Notes: a model not told the origin generated them from the sequence alone. A DNA stretch of 64,000 nt from Chloroflexi bacterium OHK40 (GCA_004367505.1 SFCB01000116.1:1-64000), one strand, 5' to 3'. Positions 14,566 through 25,000 are shown, numbered from the stretch's first letter. Made by a program: numbers and translations.

Positions 14566-16128
14566 CTAGCGCATCTCCACGCCCAGCAGGCCGAGCAGCA
14601 CCTTGTAGGGGTCGGGGTTCTCGGGGTGCCACTCGAAGCGGGCCCGCTCGAACCATTGCACGGTGTACGGCCGCCCCTGGATTATCTCCGTCTGCGGCTC
14701 GCTCAGTGGGAGCCCGAAGAGCGCCAGACTCTCCGCAAGGCTATACCCGGCGCGTCCATCAAACTCCAGGCCTTTCCCGCGAAAGTAGCTCAGGAAGGGC
14801 TCGCAGAGGCTGTGGCCCGTCTCGCTGAAGTAGAGACACCCTGCGGGCGCGCCGCCTACCGTCCCGAAACTCCGCCAGTCACGCCCCTGTCGTCGTAGCA
14901 CCTCATCGCCCAGACGGCCCAGCAATACATCGTAGGGGCGACCATTCTCGGGGTGGAGTTCGAGCCGGTTGCGCTCAAACTCCTGGGCCTGGAAGGGCCG
15001 GCCCTCGATCATGACCTCCTGCTGGGGGCCGATCGGGTAGCCGAACACCGGAAGGCCCCCGTTCTCGCGCCAGTAGGAGAGCAGGCGCCCACACACCTGG
15101 TGGCCCGTCTCGGGGAAGAACTGGCAATCCCCGGGCGCCACGGGCTGGGGCGCCGGCCGGCCCACCTCGGCGCGGAAGCGATCGCTCAACTCGCGGGTCA
15201 GCCGCAGGTAGAGATCGCCGTAACGCTCACTCGGCTCGATATGGCTGCCCTCGTAGAACTCATTAAAGCTGGTGAGAACAACAGCCTGGGCATTCCGCTC
15301 GATCGCCGTCTGCCAGGTGCCCCGATAGTAGTTGCCGCCTTCCCGATCGCGAGCGTGGCCACCCCGGATCTTCAGATCGTCGTAGCCGGGCATCACCGTG
15401 GCCACAAAGGGGCGGCTCTGGCCGTTGGCCTGGTTGAACTGCTCCAGCCGGCGGGCGTAGGAGGCCATGGCGGCGCCGGGGCGCGCCTCCCAACTGATGT
15501 CGAAATAGTAGAGCGCATCGTAGACGTTCAGGTAGCCGAAGTTGTCGGTGCCACCAAACCAGAACTGCTCACGTCCCGGGTCGGCCCGCTCACGCAGCTG
15601 CGACCAGGCATCCACGCCGCCGAGCGAGGGAGGGTTGAACCAGAAGACGACGGGGCGGCCCTGGTAGCGCAGGTAGTTCGGCTGGCCGAAGAAGTCGCGC
15701 TTGAGCACGTCCAGCGCGCGGGCCAGGCCATCGATGCTCTTGAGCGGCCCCCAGGCCGACTGGTCGGGGATGATCGCCACCTGCAGATCCCGGCCGCCCT
15801 CGCGGGCCAACTCGATCAGGCGGCGGCAGCGCGCGTTGAGGCGCTCCTCATCCGGGCCGTACCAGGTGCAGATCAGCGCGTCGATCCCGGCATCATCGGC
15901 CTGCTGCACGTGCCGGCGGAGCACCGATTCGTCGCCGCCGGAGTAGCGGGGCGCCGGCAGATCGCTCATGCGATCGTAGCTCCAGTCGGAGTTCTCCCAC
16001 CATGGGTAGTAGAAGGCCATGATTGGCCGATCCGATACCGCACGGGCCGGCGCGGGTGTCAGCGCCAGCGCGCTCATTACCACGGCAAGCAGCGCTCCAA
16101 GGTAGCCAGGACGGGCAAGCGACGGCAT
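14566..16128 (-). CDS. Secreted GH99-like glycoside hydrolase with two ETGH repeats
   Basis: A protein of 520 residues. ATG 16128 follows AAAGGAGCTC, and the frame upstream lacks signal. The signal peptide is residues 1-31 (LGALLAVVMSALALTPAPARA). The TIM-barrel catalytic region (about 35-330) matches the GH99/GH71-like family: PIMAFYYPWWENSDWSYD at its start, ALICTWYGPDEERL, LTSFNEFYEGSHIEPS near its end. Family members are endo-acting alpha-mannosidases or related enzymes, and the specificity here is unknown. The C-terminal 190 residues hold two copies of a domain with FPETGHQVCGRLLSYWRENGG / YFSETGHSLCEPFLSYFRGKG and FERNRLELHPEN / FERARFEWHPEN. I know this repeat from secreted Chloroflexota proteins, where its function is undefined. 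Confidence 0.8.
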   Translation of the reverse strand: MPSLARPGYLGALLAVVMSALALTPAPARAVSDRPIMAFYYPWWENSDWSYDRMSDLPAPRYSGGDESVLRRHVQQADDAGIDALICTWYGPDEERLNARCRRLIELAREGGRDLQVAIIPDQSAWGPLKSIDGLARALDVLKRDFFGQPNYLRYQGRPVVFWFNPPSLGGVDAWSQLRERADPGREQFWFGGTDNFGYLNVYDALYYFDISWEARPGAAMASYARRLEQFNQANGQSRPFVATVMPGYDDLKIRGGHARDREGGNYYRGTWQTAIERNAQAVVLTSFNEFYEGSHIEPSERYGDLYLRLTRELSDRFRAEVGRPAPQPVAPGDCQFFPETGHQVCGRLLSYWRENGGLPVFGYPIGPQQEVMIEGRPFQAQEFERNRLELHPENGRPYDVLLGRLGDEVLRRQGRDWRSFGTVGGAPAGCLYFSETGHSLCEPFLSYFRGKGLEFDGRAGYSLAESLALFGLPLSEPQTEIIQGRPYTVQWFERARFEWHPENPDPYKVLLGLLGVEMR

Positions 16129-16528
16129 GTGAGCTCCTTTGAGCAGGGACGCCACGCGCTCCGTCCAGACGAGCTCCTGCAGGGAGACCGCGCGGTGTCC
16201 AGGCGAAGGTTGCCGGGCGATCCCGGCGAAGTCCGTGTCATTGTATCAGGGAGGGGGGGCTGCGTGCCGTACCCACCCGGCGTGCTGCCATTCGCCCATA
16301 CCCCCGGCACGCGGATCGGCATCAAGACGGATGTTGGACAAGTCAAGAAGATGGTACACTGGGACGGGGTTGCCTGGCCTGGTCGGGTGGCCCTTCTGTG
16401 TGGCATTATGGGCGGGCAGCGTAGTCCGGTATCGCAGGGGCAGCCGTGGCGCGCCGCGCAGCGCCGTCACCCCGCCGCGATCGATGATTGGCCGCGGCCG
16501 CGCCCGCCTCAGGAAGTGCGAACCCTGT
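16129..16528. other. Divergent intergenic region
   Basis: No gene is seen here. TTGGAC (16334-16339) and TACACT (16355-16360) could form a promoter for the MFS gene, but the 15-base spacer is short. A TACAAT on the minus strand (16245-16240) could serve the GH99-like gene, without a recognisable -35. Confidence 0.45.
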
Positions 16529-17740
16529 ATGCTCACCACCACCGCCCGCTTCGGCCTCGCCCGGCTCAGCCCGCCCGTGTGGCGCATTCTCGCCCATAGC
16601 CTGCTTTTCGGCCTGGCCCTGAGCGTGGCCGACTTGCTCTTCAACTTCTACCTCGCCAGCCTGGGCTACGCCGCCGACACAGCGGGGCTGCTCTCCACGG
16701 TGAGCCGTGGCGCGGGCATGGTCATGGGTCTGCCCCTCGGCCTGCTGATCGACCGGCTCGGCGCGCAGCGCGCGATCCTCTTCGGGCTGGCCGGGTACGC
16801 GGGCGGCTGGGTGCTCATGCTGCAGGCCACCGGGCTCTGGGCGCTGATCATCGCGCAGTTCATCGTCGGGGCGGCCTACATCCTCGCCGGCACCGCCGTC
16901 ACCCCTCTGCTCACCGCCGTCACCCGCGACGCCGACCGGGCGAGCGTTTTCGGCCTCAACGCCTCGGCAACGCTAATCGTCGGGCTGCTGGGCAGCGCCG
17001 TGGGGGGTGTGCTCCCCTCGCTCGCGGCACAGGCGCTGGAGGTGGGTCCCCAGGACACAGCGGCCTACCGGGCGGCCCTGGCGCTGGTGATCGTCCTTGG
17101 CATCGCCGCGATGCTGCCGGTGATCGGCCGCATGCCCACGGTCGAGGAGGTGCGCCCGGTAGGGCCAGACAACGGGCCGGAGCTCAACCTGCCGATGCGG
17201 CGCCTGCTGCGCTTCGCGATCCCGGCGCTGCTGCTCGGTGTGGCCGGTGGGCTGCTACTGCCCTTCCAGAATCTCTTCTTCCGCCAGCAGTTCGGCCTCG
17301 ACGACGCGGCGGTGGGCGTAGCCCTCGCGGTCGGCTCGCTCGGCATGGGCCTCGGTGCCCTGCTCGGCTCCCCCGTCACGGACCGCCTGGGGTTGCGGCG
17401 TGGCGCGGCCTACCTGCGCTTCGGCGCCGTGTTCGCCATGCTGCTGATGCTCGTGCCGACCCTCGCGCCGGCGGCTCTGGGATTCTTCTTGCGCGGGCTC
17501 TTTGTGGCCGCCAGCTTTCCCCAGAACGACGCGCTGGTGATGCGCCATACGCCGCCGGCCCAGCGCGGCCTGGTGATGAGCCTGATGAGCGTGCTCTGGG
17601 CCGGTGGGTGGGCGCTGGCCGCCGTGATCAGTGGGCTCGTCCAGATCCGCTGGGGCTTCACCCCGATCATCATCGCCAGCGTGGTGGCCTACATCGGTTC
17701 GGCCACCAGCATCCTCACCTTGCGCGTGCCCGACGAGTGA
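16529..17740 (+). CDS. Major facilitator superfamily transporter
   Basis: A protein of 403 residues from ATG 16529, with AGGAAG upstream. Twelve hydrophobic segments can be followed, with the MFS signature between helices 2 and 3 (GLLIDRLGAQRAILFG) and its echo in the second half (VTDRLGLRRGAAYL). Substrate is unknown, and the sequence is generic enough to be an efflux or sugar carrier. It diverges from the GH99-like secreted enzyme, which may hint at uptake of released sugars, but this is only context. Confidence 0.85.
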   Translation: MLTTTARFGLARLSPPVWRILAHSLLFGLALSVADLLFNFYLASLGYAADTAGLLSTVSRGAGMVMGLPLGLLIDRLGAQRAILFGLAGYAGGWVLMLQATGLWALIIAQFIVGAAYILAGTAVTPLLTAVTRDADRASVFGLNASATLIVGLLGSAVGGVLPSLAAQALEVGPQDTAAYRAALALVIVLGIAAMLPVIGRMPTVEEVRPVGPDNGPELNLPMRRLLRFAIPALLLGVAGGLLLPFQNLFFRQQFGLDDAAVGVALAVGSLGMGLGALLGSPVTDRLGLRRGAAYLRFGAVFAMLLMLVPTLAPAALGFFLRGLFVAASFPQNDALVMRHTPPAQRGLVMSLMSVLWAGGWALAAVISGLVQIRWGFTPIIIASVVAYIGSATSILTLRVPDE

Positions 17741-17837
17741 TGGTGCGGACAGGCCGCGCGTACGCCGCAGATCGAACCACGGCACGCGCCCGCGTGACCC
17801 GGCCAGAATCCGGCAACCCGACGCCTGGCCACAACGA

Positions 17838-18710
17838 TCAGCTCAGGACACCCTCCCAGAGCCCCCGCAGATAGGCCCGAGCCGCATCAGGGCGCCGGCG
17901 CCGCGCCAGCCGCACGAGCGTGCGCGCTGCGCTCCCCGCCCGATAGGGCCCGATCGCGAGCCACTGCCACGGCCGGGCATGCTTGCGGAAGAACTGCACG
18001 CTGCTGCGCGCCATCTGGTAGCGCTCGTTCGGCGAGTCGCTCCCGCCCGAGGAGACGGCCACTTTGTGGTACATCATGGCGCGGGGCTCCACCAGCACTA
18101 GCTGCCCCGCCCGCCGCGCACGCAGGCAGTAGTCGCTGTCCTCGTAGTACATGAAGAAGCGCTCATCGAACAGCCCCACGCGCTCCAGACAGCCCCGGCT
18201 CATCAGCACCCCACAGCCGGTCACGAAGTCCACCGCGAAGGGCGCCGGATCGTGGCGTGTCGGTGAGCGCTCGTAGCGCCGCACCTCCAGCAGAAGCGGC
18301 CGCAGCCGCCCCCCCAGCCACCACACCCGCGTCGGCGCGTCGAAGTAGAAGATCGCCGGGGCTACCATGGCCGCCCCGTGGCGCTCCGCCGTCGCTACCA
18401 GCCAGTCGAGCGCATCGGGGGCGAGCGTCGTATCGTTATTGGCGAGAAAGACGTAATCGGCCCCCGCAGCCAGGGCATGGCGGATGCCCGCGTTCATCCC
18501 TGCGGCGAAGCCCAGGTTCGCCCCGTTGGCCAGGATCTCCACCTCAGGAAAGGCCGCCGCGACCGCCTCCAGCGTCCCATCGTCCGAGCCATTGTCGGCG
18601 AGGAGCGTCCGCAGGCGCCCATAGTGGAGCCCCCGGCACGACGTGAGGAAGGCGAGGGTGTCGTCGCGCCGGTTCCAGCTCAGTGTGATGACATAGACAA
18701 GAGGCAGCAT
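17838..18710 (-). CDS. Family 2 glycosyltransferase (rhamnosyltransferase-like)
   Basis: A protein of 290 residues with a GT-A fold. It starts VYVITLSWNRRDDTLAFL, has ADNGSDDGT for nucleotide-sugar binding, the metal-binding segment FLANNDTTLAPDAL, and FDERFFMYYEDSDYCLRARRAG in the acceptor region, which is typical of WcaA/RfbN-type rhamnosyl- and related transferases. It would act at the cytoplasmic face in making a surface glycan or glycolipid. No other polysaccharide genes surround it. It converges on the MFS gene and diverges from dprA. Confidence 0.85.
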   Translation of the reverse strand: MLPLVYVITLSWNRRDDTLAFLTSCRGLHYGRLRTLLADNGSDDGTLEAVAAAFPEVEILANGANLGFAAGMNAGIRHALAAGADYVFLANNDTTLAPDALDWLVATAERHGAAMVAPAIFYFDAPTRVWWLGGRLRPLLLEVRRYERSPTRHDPAPFAVDFVTGCGVLMSRGCLERVGLFDERFFMYYEDSDYCLRARRAGQLVLVEPRAMMYHKVAVSSGGSDSPNERYQMARSSVQFFRKHARPWQWLAIGPYRAGSAARTLVRLARRRRPDAARAYLRGLWEGVLS

Positions 18711-18956
18711 AGACTGGATGCTCGACGATCGTATGTCTCGAACAGGTTGAACTGTCTGCGGAGGGGTTGGAGCGCTTCAGCACGCCATCCGCGTACGGTT
18801 CTCCGACCTCTGGTGCCGGTTCTTGCCCCAGGGAGCCTCTCGCGGCGAGCCGAACGGTTGCGCCTGGACATCGCGCCGCGTTTGGCGAGGGCGTAACGTT
18901 CTGGCGCCCCGCGCGGTAACAAGATAGAGCCTGCACCGAGTGCTTCCCGACCAGCC

Positions 18957-20039
18957 ATGAACACAACGCGCTACTATCTCGGCTTCAACCTGGTGCCCGG
19001 CCTGGGGCCAGCGCGGCTCGCGCGCCTGGTGGCCCACTGCGGCTCGATCGAGGCTGCCTGGCACGCCGACGCCTTCGCCCTTGCGGCGGCCGGAGTGGAC
19101 GCGCGCAGCAGCGCGGCGCTGCTGGCTGCTCGCGAGCGCCTCGACCTCGACGCCGAGTTGCGCCGGGTGAGCAGCGCCGGCATACAGATCCTCACCCTGG
19201 ACGATCCTGGCTACCCCCGGCTGTTGCGCGAGGCGCCAGGGGCCCCGCCCCTGCTCTACGTGCGCGGCTCCCTCACCCCGGCTGACGACTGGGGCATCGC
19301 CGTGGTCGGCACACGCACGCCAACCCCCTACGGGCAGGAGGCGGCCCGTCGCCTGGCCAGCGATCTGGCCCGGGCCGGGGCCACCATCGTGAGCGGGCTG
19401 GCGCTGGGCATCGATACGATCGCCCACGAGGCCGCCCTGGAGAGCGGCGGGCGCACCCTGGCCGTGCTTGGCAGCGGCGTCGATCGGCCCTACCCCGGGC
19501 GCAACCGTCACCTCGCCGAGCGGATCGTCGCGCAGGGCGCCCTGATCTCCGACTACCCCCTCGGTACCGCACCGGCCGCCGCGAACTTCCCGCCCCGCAA
19601 CCGCATCATCAGCGGGCTCGCGCGGGGGACGCTTGTCGTCGAGGCGAGCGAGCGCAGCGGCGCCCTGATCACTGTCGCCTTCGCGCTCGAGCAAGGGCGC
19701 GAGGTGCTCGCGGTGCCGGGGCCTATCTTCTCCCGCCAGAGCGTGGGCACCAACCGGCTCCTCCGCGACGGCGCCGCCCTCGCCGGCTCCGCCGAAGATG
19801 TGCTCACGGCCCTCGAGATGACCACGGCGACCGTACAGCGCGAGGCGCGCGCCGAGCTCCCCGACGATCCCACCGAGGCCGCGCTGCTCGAACAGCTCAG
19901 CTATGCGCCCCGGCATATCGACGAACTCGGGCGCGCAGCCGGACTCCCCGCTCCGGCAGTGGCTGCCGCTCTCGCGATGCTCGAACTCAAGGGTGTGGTC
20001 CGCCAGCCTGTACCTCTGCATTATGTGCTCGCGCGCTAG
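18957..20039 (+). CDS. dprA: DNA-processing protein DprA
   Basis: A protein of 360 residues, normal for the family. An N-terminal helix-hairpin-helix/SAM-like region (LVPGLGPARLARLVAHCGS) precedes the Rossmann-type DprA core: VGTRTPTPYGQEAARRLA, IVSGLALGIDTIAHEAAL, VLGSGVDRPYPGRN, NFPPRNRIISGLARGTLVVEA and SGALITVAFALEQGREVLAVPG. The C-terminal winged helix (about 305-355) is present. DprA loads RecA on incoming single-stranded DNA during natural transformation. No other competence gene is in the window. The 250 bases upstream hold no clear promoter. Confidence 0.95.
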   Translation: MNTTRYYLGFNLVPGLGPARLARLVAHCGSIEAAWHADAFALAAAGVDARSSAALLAARERLDLDAELRRVSSAGIQILTLDDPGYPRLLREAPGAPPLLYVRGSLTPADDWGIAVVGTRTPTPYGQEAARRLASDLARAGATIVSGLALGIDTIAHEAALESGGRTLAVLGSGVDRPYPGRNRHLAERIVAQGALISDYPLGTAPAAANFPPRNRIISGLARGTLVVEASERSGALITVAFALEQGREVLAVPGPIFSRQSVGTNRLLRDGAALAGSAEDVLTALEMTTATVQREARAELPDDPTEAALLEQLSYAPRHIDELGRAAGLPAPAVAAALAMLELKGVVRQPVPLHYVLAR

Positions 20040-20214
20040 GGACGGGGGACAGGGATACCACAGTCGAGCACGCCGTCGCTGCGACGATTGCAAGATGAGC
20101 CAGCCCCCACGCGGCCCGTCCCGGCGCTATCCCCACACGGCCCGCTGCTGCACCTGTGATCCTCTGGTGCCACCCCGAACACCACGATCACATGTGGCAA
20201 TGCCCCGGCCGGGC

Positions 20215-20688
20215 CTAGCGGTCAAAGCTCGCTTCGGCACGGCCAGCCAGCGCATCGGTGAGCATGCGCCGGGTGCGGGGCAGGAGCGGCGGGAGGTGCT
20301 CGGGCGGGAAGAAGGCCACATTCACATTCTCGTGGCCGGCGGGCTGCAGGGTGCCGCTCACGATCCGGGCCGCGAAGAGGATCGCCAGGATCTGGGCCTG
20401 ATCACCATTCGGGTAGGTCCAGTGGAACTCGGGGCCGCCGTAGACCCCGATCAGGCGCTCGGCCTCAAGCAGCAGGCCGGTCTCCTCGTGCACCTCGCGG
20501 GTCATCCCACGGGCGGGCACCTCGTCCAGCCCGATCGTCCCTCCGGGCACGTCCCACAGCATCACATCGGCACGCCGGCAGAGCAGCACATTGCCCTGCT
20601 CATCACGAACAAAGGCGCTCGCGCGCACCTGGAGGATGCGCTGGTGACCCACATAGGTACGGAGCCAGCGCGTATACTTGACCGTCAT
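20215..20688 (-). CDS. Nudix hydrolase
   Basis: A protein of 157 residues with a complete Nudix box: GTIGLDE followed by REVHEETGLL, carrying the Glu residues that bind Mg. It hydrolyses a nucleoside diphosphate linked to another moiety, and the substrate is not readable from the sequence. Its ATG overlaps the stop of the FGE-like gene in an ATGA, and it is the last gene of the TPR operon. It converges on dprA across 175 bases in which I see no terminator. Confidence 0.88.
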   Translation of the reverse strand: MTVKYTRWLRTYVGHQRILQVRASAFVRDEQGNVLLCRRADVMLWDVPGGTIGLDEVPARGMTREVHEETGLLLEAERLIGVYGGPEFHWTYPNGDQAQILAILFAARIVSGTLQPAGHENVNVAFFPPEHLPPLLPRTRRMLTDALAGRAEASFDR

Positions 20689-21461
20689 TGATCACTTCCT
20701 TCCGCTGAGCGCCCCATGGCCAGCCGAAAGCCGGTAAACTCGTTGCGCACCGCCGGGCCCATCCGGAAGCGGCATGCGCAGCGGGCGTAGCCCTGGGGGT
20801 TGGCGTAGCAGCCACCGCGCATGATCCGCCGCCCCGGTCCATCCGGCGACTCGCGCCCGTCGTCCGGCCGGTAGGGGTAGGCGCCGTCCAGCGAACTGGT
20901 CCATTCCCACACATTGCCCGCCATATCATACACCCCATAGGGGCTCGCGCCGTCGGGGTAGGCGCCCACGGGGCTGGTGCCGCCGCGCCCGCCCTCGCGC
21001 GTATTCGCGCGCCCGGGCTCGAACGTGTCGCCCCAGGGGAACAAGCGGCCATCGTCACCACGGGCAGCATGCTCCCACTCGGCCTCGGTGGGTAGGCGCA
21101 GGGGCAGCCCGGTAGCTCTGCTCAGCCAGCGGCAGCATGCGACGGCCTCGTCCCAGCTTACGTCAACCACGGGGTGATTGGCAAGGAGCGGCGGGGGGGC
21201 CGGGCCACGCCAGCGTGGCGGCGGCGGCGTGCCGGTGGCCAGTGTGTAGGCCGCGTAGAGCGCATTGGTGGTGGGGGTTGCGGCGATGGCGTAGGGCGCG
21301 AGCGTAAGGGCATGCTGCGGCGACTCCTCGCGGTAGCTCTCACGGGTACCACCGTAGCGCCGCGCCAGTTCGCTCAGGGCGCGCTCGGGCGTCCCCATGC
21401 GGAAGGGTCGCGCGGGGATCGTCACAAAGTCTGGCAGGAGCAACTCAAGAGGCTCGCTCAT
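20685..21461 (-). CDS. Formylglycine-generating-enzyme-like (SUMF1/EgtB-type fold) protein
   Basis: A protein of 258 residues. The FGE-sulfatase fold is shown by FVTIPARPFRMGTPE, HPVVDVSWDEAVACCRWLS, LRLPTEAEWEHAARG, PWGDTFEPGRANT, YGVYDMAGNVWEWT, MRGGCYANPQGYARCACRFRM and NEFTGFRLAM. True FGE uses two cysteines in a CxxxxC near this end to oxidise a sulfatase cysteine. Here the cysteines are GGC and CAC, which do not match that spacing, and no sulfatase gene is in the window. It may be one of the many non-FGE members whose role is ligand binding. The start overlaps the upstream gene by 17 bases. Confidence 0.8.
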   Translation of the reverse strand: MSEPLELLLPDFVTIPARPFRMGTPERALSELARRYGGTRESYREESPQHALTLAPYAIAATPTTNALYAAYTLATGTPPPPRWRGPAPPPLLANHPVVDVSWDEAVACCRWLSRATGLPLRLPTEAEWEHAARGDDGRLFPWGDTFEPGRANTREGGRGGTSPVGAYPDGASPYGVYDMAGNVWEWTSSLDGAYPYRPDDGRESPDGPGRRIMRGGCYANPQGYARCACRFRMGPAVRNEFTGFRLAMGRSAEGSDQ

Positions 21462-22059
21462 AGATCCGGTTGAGGCGGGCGAGCTCGCGATCGTGGACGG
21501 TTGTGGCGAAGGGCACGATATCGCTCACGCCGTGCAGGGCATCGTAGCCCTTAACGAGGAAGCTGTGGGCGGCTTCGAGCCCCGCCAGCCGCGCCACCAG
21601 CCGGGAGCGGTGCAAGGCCAGCCCGAGGAGTGGTGAGCGCGAGAGCTGGTACACATTCAGCAGGCTGCTACGGATGAGCTCCAGCTGCTGCACGCGGGCA
21701 TCGTAGTTGTCGGCCTCGCGGTACAAGCGCTCGTAGGTAGGCTCGTCGAAATCGATACCGACATCCCGCGCCAGGAGCATCCGGGCGAGGTCATCGTCGA
21801 GCCGATTGGTGAGCTCCAGCAAGTCGAGCACCTGCTCGACATCGCGCAGATGGACGCCGGGGAGCATGTGGAGCAGCCCGTGCAGACGCCGGGCCTCGCT
21901 ATCGCGCCGGCTGAAGTCGCGAGGGCCGTAGATCTCGCTGAAGAAGAACTCGCCGACCGGCTCATACTGTGGGATCTCGGCCAGGTCGCGATAGTCGCGG
22001 CGCAGCCGGTTGGACTGAAAGATCTGTAGGGCGAGCCGATATTGCTTCAGCGTCGTCAT
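21445..22059 (-). CDS. FFLEELY-motif-like hypothetical protein
   Basis: A protein of 204 residues, mostly helical and without membrane segments. Near residue 37 it carries GEFFFSEIYGPRDFSRRD, which resembles the conserved block of the FFLEELY-motif protein family, whose function is unknown. The rest is rich in Leu, Arg and Asp. It sits between the TPR gene (4-base ATGA overlap) and the FGE-like gene (17-base overlap), so its product is very probably made with theirs. No enzymatic motif is seen. Confidence 0.6.
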   Translation of the reverse strand: MTTLKQYRLALQIFQSNRLRRDYRDLAEIPQYEPVGEFFFSEIYGPRDFSRRDSEARRLHGLLHMLPGVHLRDVEQVLDLLELTNRLDDDLARMLLARDVGIDFDEPTYERLYREADNYDARVQQLELIRSSLLNVYQLSRSPLLGLALHRSRLVARLAGLEAAHSFLVKGYDALHGVSDIVPFATTVHDRELARLNRIYERAS

Positions 22060-25000
22060 GTCAGACGGGCGATCTGGGTGCGAGCGCGCCCCGCCAGCTC
22101 GCTGGTGGGATCGATGGCGATCACGGTCTGGTAGGCGCCGATCGCCTCGGCGGTACGCCCGAGGTCTTCGCTCACCAGGCCCATGTAGAAGATGGCGTCG
22201 AGATAGTTGCCATTCAGGGCCACAGCCTGCTGGAAGCTCTGCAGAGCCCGCTCGAGGCGCCCCTGGGCGTAGTAGGCGCGCCCGAGCCAGTAGGCGGCCT
22301 CGGGGAAGTTCGGCTGGAGCTGTAGCACGCGCCGCAGATCGCGCACGGCCGCGTCGTACTGGCCCTCCTGGAGCTGGAGGATGGCGCGGCGATAGTGGCT
22401 CTCGGCGATGTTCCCGTTGGCGCGGATGGAGGCGTTGTAGGCGTTGAGCGCTTCGACGGTGCGGCCCTGCTCCTGGAGCAGCTTGCCCTGAAAGAGCAGC
22501 GCTTCGGCGTAGTCGGCCTTCTGCTGGAGCGCCTCGCCGACTTCGTCGAGCGCGCCCGCTACGTCGCCCTGAGCGTAGCGGGCCTGGGCGCGGCCAAGCA
22601 GGGCATCGGGAAAGTTCGACTGGAGCTGGAGAGCCCGGTCATAAGCCGCGATGGCGCTACTCAGGCTGCCCTGGCGCAGCAGGGCCTCGCCGAGCCAGAA
22701 CTGAGCCAGCGGGTCGTCGAAGCCACCGGGCATGCCTGCGGCCGTCTGGAAGTAGCCAGTCGCAACGCCCCAGTTGCCCTGGCCCACCGCCACGAGGCCC
22801 TGGCCGAGCTGGGCAGCGATCAGGGTTGGGTCGAGCTGCGCCGCCTCGGTGTAGGCGCTGGTTGCGCCGGGCAAGTCGCCGCTGAGCCGCCGCACATCGC
22901 CGATGGTTGTCAGCGCGGCGGCGCGCAGCCGCAGTGCCTCCGGATCGCCCAGACCGGCCGTCAGGCTGAGCACCGTATTCTCGGCGGCGTCCGCATCGGC
23001 GAGGCGACCCGCAGCGAAGTAGGCCTGTCCGAGCCGGTGCTGGTAGGTGGGGTTGCCGGGGTCGAGCGCGACGGCATCGCCATAAGCGGCGACGGCCTGG
23101 GCATAGCTCCGGCTCGCCATCGCGGCGTCGCCGATCGCCACAAGCCGCGCTGGGTCGTTCACCCCGGCTTCGAGGGCCTGGCGGTAGGCGGCCATGGCCC
23201 GCTCGGGCTGCTCCAGCGGTCCCTGGTAGAGATCAGCCAGCGCGAGCTGGGCTGCGACATTGGCCGGGTCGGCGCGGACGGCCTGGTTCAAGGCGCGGGC
23301 GGCTTCTTCGTGGCGGCCCAGGGCGGCGAGGGTCTCGCCGAGCTCAAAGTGGGCGGCGGAAGAGTCGGGGTCCAGCCGCAGGGCGTTTTCGTAGGCGCCG
23401 ATCGCGGCATCGGGGCGGCCAGCATCGTTATAGAGGCGGGCCAGTTCGATCGCGGCCTGCCCATTCTCGGCGCTCAGCGGCAGCAGCAACTGCTCAGCCT
23501 CTACGAAACCAGCGGGGCCACTCCGGCGCAGAGCGGCGGCCAGGGCGATCGCGCTGCGCGGGCCGGGACGTTGCAGATAGAGCACCCGGCGCTGCGCCAC
23601 TGCGGTCGCCCAGTCACCGGCGGCCTCGGCGCCGCGAGCCAGCTCGATGTGGGCGGGGAAGAAGGTCGCGTTGCGCTCCAGCGCCAGGGTGAAGAGCTCG
23701 GTGGCCCGCCCCCGATCACCCCGATCGGCGGCGACCGTGCCCTTGCCGAAGTAGCCATCGGGGGCCTGGGGGGCCAGGCTGATCGTCTGATCGAAGCTGC
23801 TCTCGGCGGCGTCGAGCTCGCCGGCGTAGCGCTGGGCGCGCCCGATCGCATTGGGGATCTGCGCGTTGTCGGGGTAGCGGGTCCGCAACTGCTCCAGCAG
23901 TACCAGCGGCTGGACACGGTTCTGGCCGACACCGAAGAGCGCGCCGATATTGCTAGCGGTGTGGCCACGTTGCAGGCGAGCGAGTTCGATCTCCACCAGC
24001 GCCTGGTGGTAGCGCTGGCGGTCAGCATTAGCCTCGGCCCGCTCGGCCTGGCCAATGGCCAGCAGCCCACCACTGGGCAACGAGGCGCTATCGGCGGTAG
24101 CGCGCTGGCGCCACTGGACCACCTCCTGATCGGTCGTATCGGCGGCGCTATCGAGCTGGCGCCGCACGTCGTTGAGCAGATTGACGGGCAGCGGGTCGGC
24201 CACGGCGAGCTCCCAGCCGAGCTGCCCCTGTGCGTCGAGGGCTCTGGCCAGGCTGAGCAAAGCCTCCTGCTCGACTCGCGCGGCCTCGATCCGGCGCGAG
24301 AGCATCGCCCGGTAGATCTCGGGCACGGCGGCGCGCTCGGCCTGCTGGAGGCTCCGGGCTGCGTCGATGGCCCGGGCGGCCTCATCGAGGCGCCCCGTGT
24401 CGCGATAGGCGGCAGCGAGGGCAAGCAGGAGCGAGGTGCTGGGGCGCAACAGATTGCGCGCCTGCTCCAGTTCCACCACGGCATCGGCGGGGCGCTGCTC
24501 GCGCAGGGCCAGGGTCGCCAGGTTCATGCGCAACTCGCCGAGATCGCGCCCCTGGAGTAGCCGCACCGCCTCCTGGAAGGCGGCGAGGGCGCCCGGGTCG
24601 CCCGCATCGAGGAGGATGGCGCCGAGGTTATTCGCGAGATAAGCCTGGTCGTCGGAGGGCTCGGCGAGGGCCAGGCGATACTCCTCGGCGGCCTCGGCGT
24701 AGCTCCCGCGCGCCCAGAGTACATTGCCGCGCAGGGCGCGGGGGAGGGGCGCGCGCAGGCCAGGGTAGTTCGCGAGCAGGACGCCAATCCGTTCGTAGGC
24801 CACATCCGGCGCGCCACGCCCGTAGTCGTAGAGGGCGTAGATCAACGGCGCCAACACGGCCTGGCCATTCACTGGCTCACTGGCCACCGTGAAGCTCCGA
24901 GGCATGGCGAAGCGGCCGGAATAACCGTCCCAGGCGTTGGGGCCATAGGCCCCATTGGGCGTGTAGATCAGGCGCGGGCTCAGCGAGGGGCTGTCGAGCA

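Noticed and set aside
14953-16599. 548-codon open frame on the plus strand
   Set aside because: Antisense of the GH99-like gene. The minus strand has signal peptide, ribosome site and family motifs.
22395-24560. 721-codon plus-strand frame across the TPR gene
   Set aside because: Mirror of the repetitive TPR coding sequence. The minus strand shows clear TPR periodicity.
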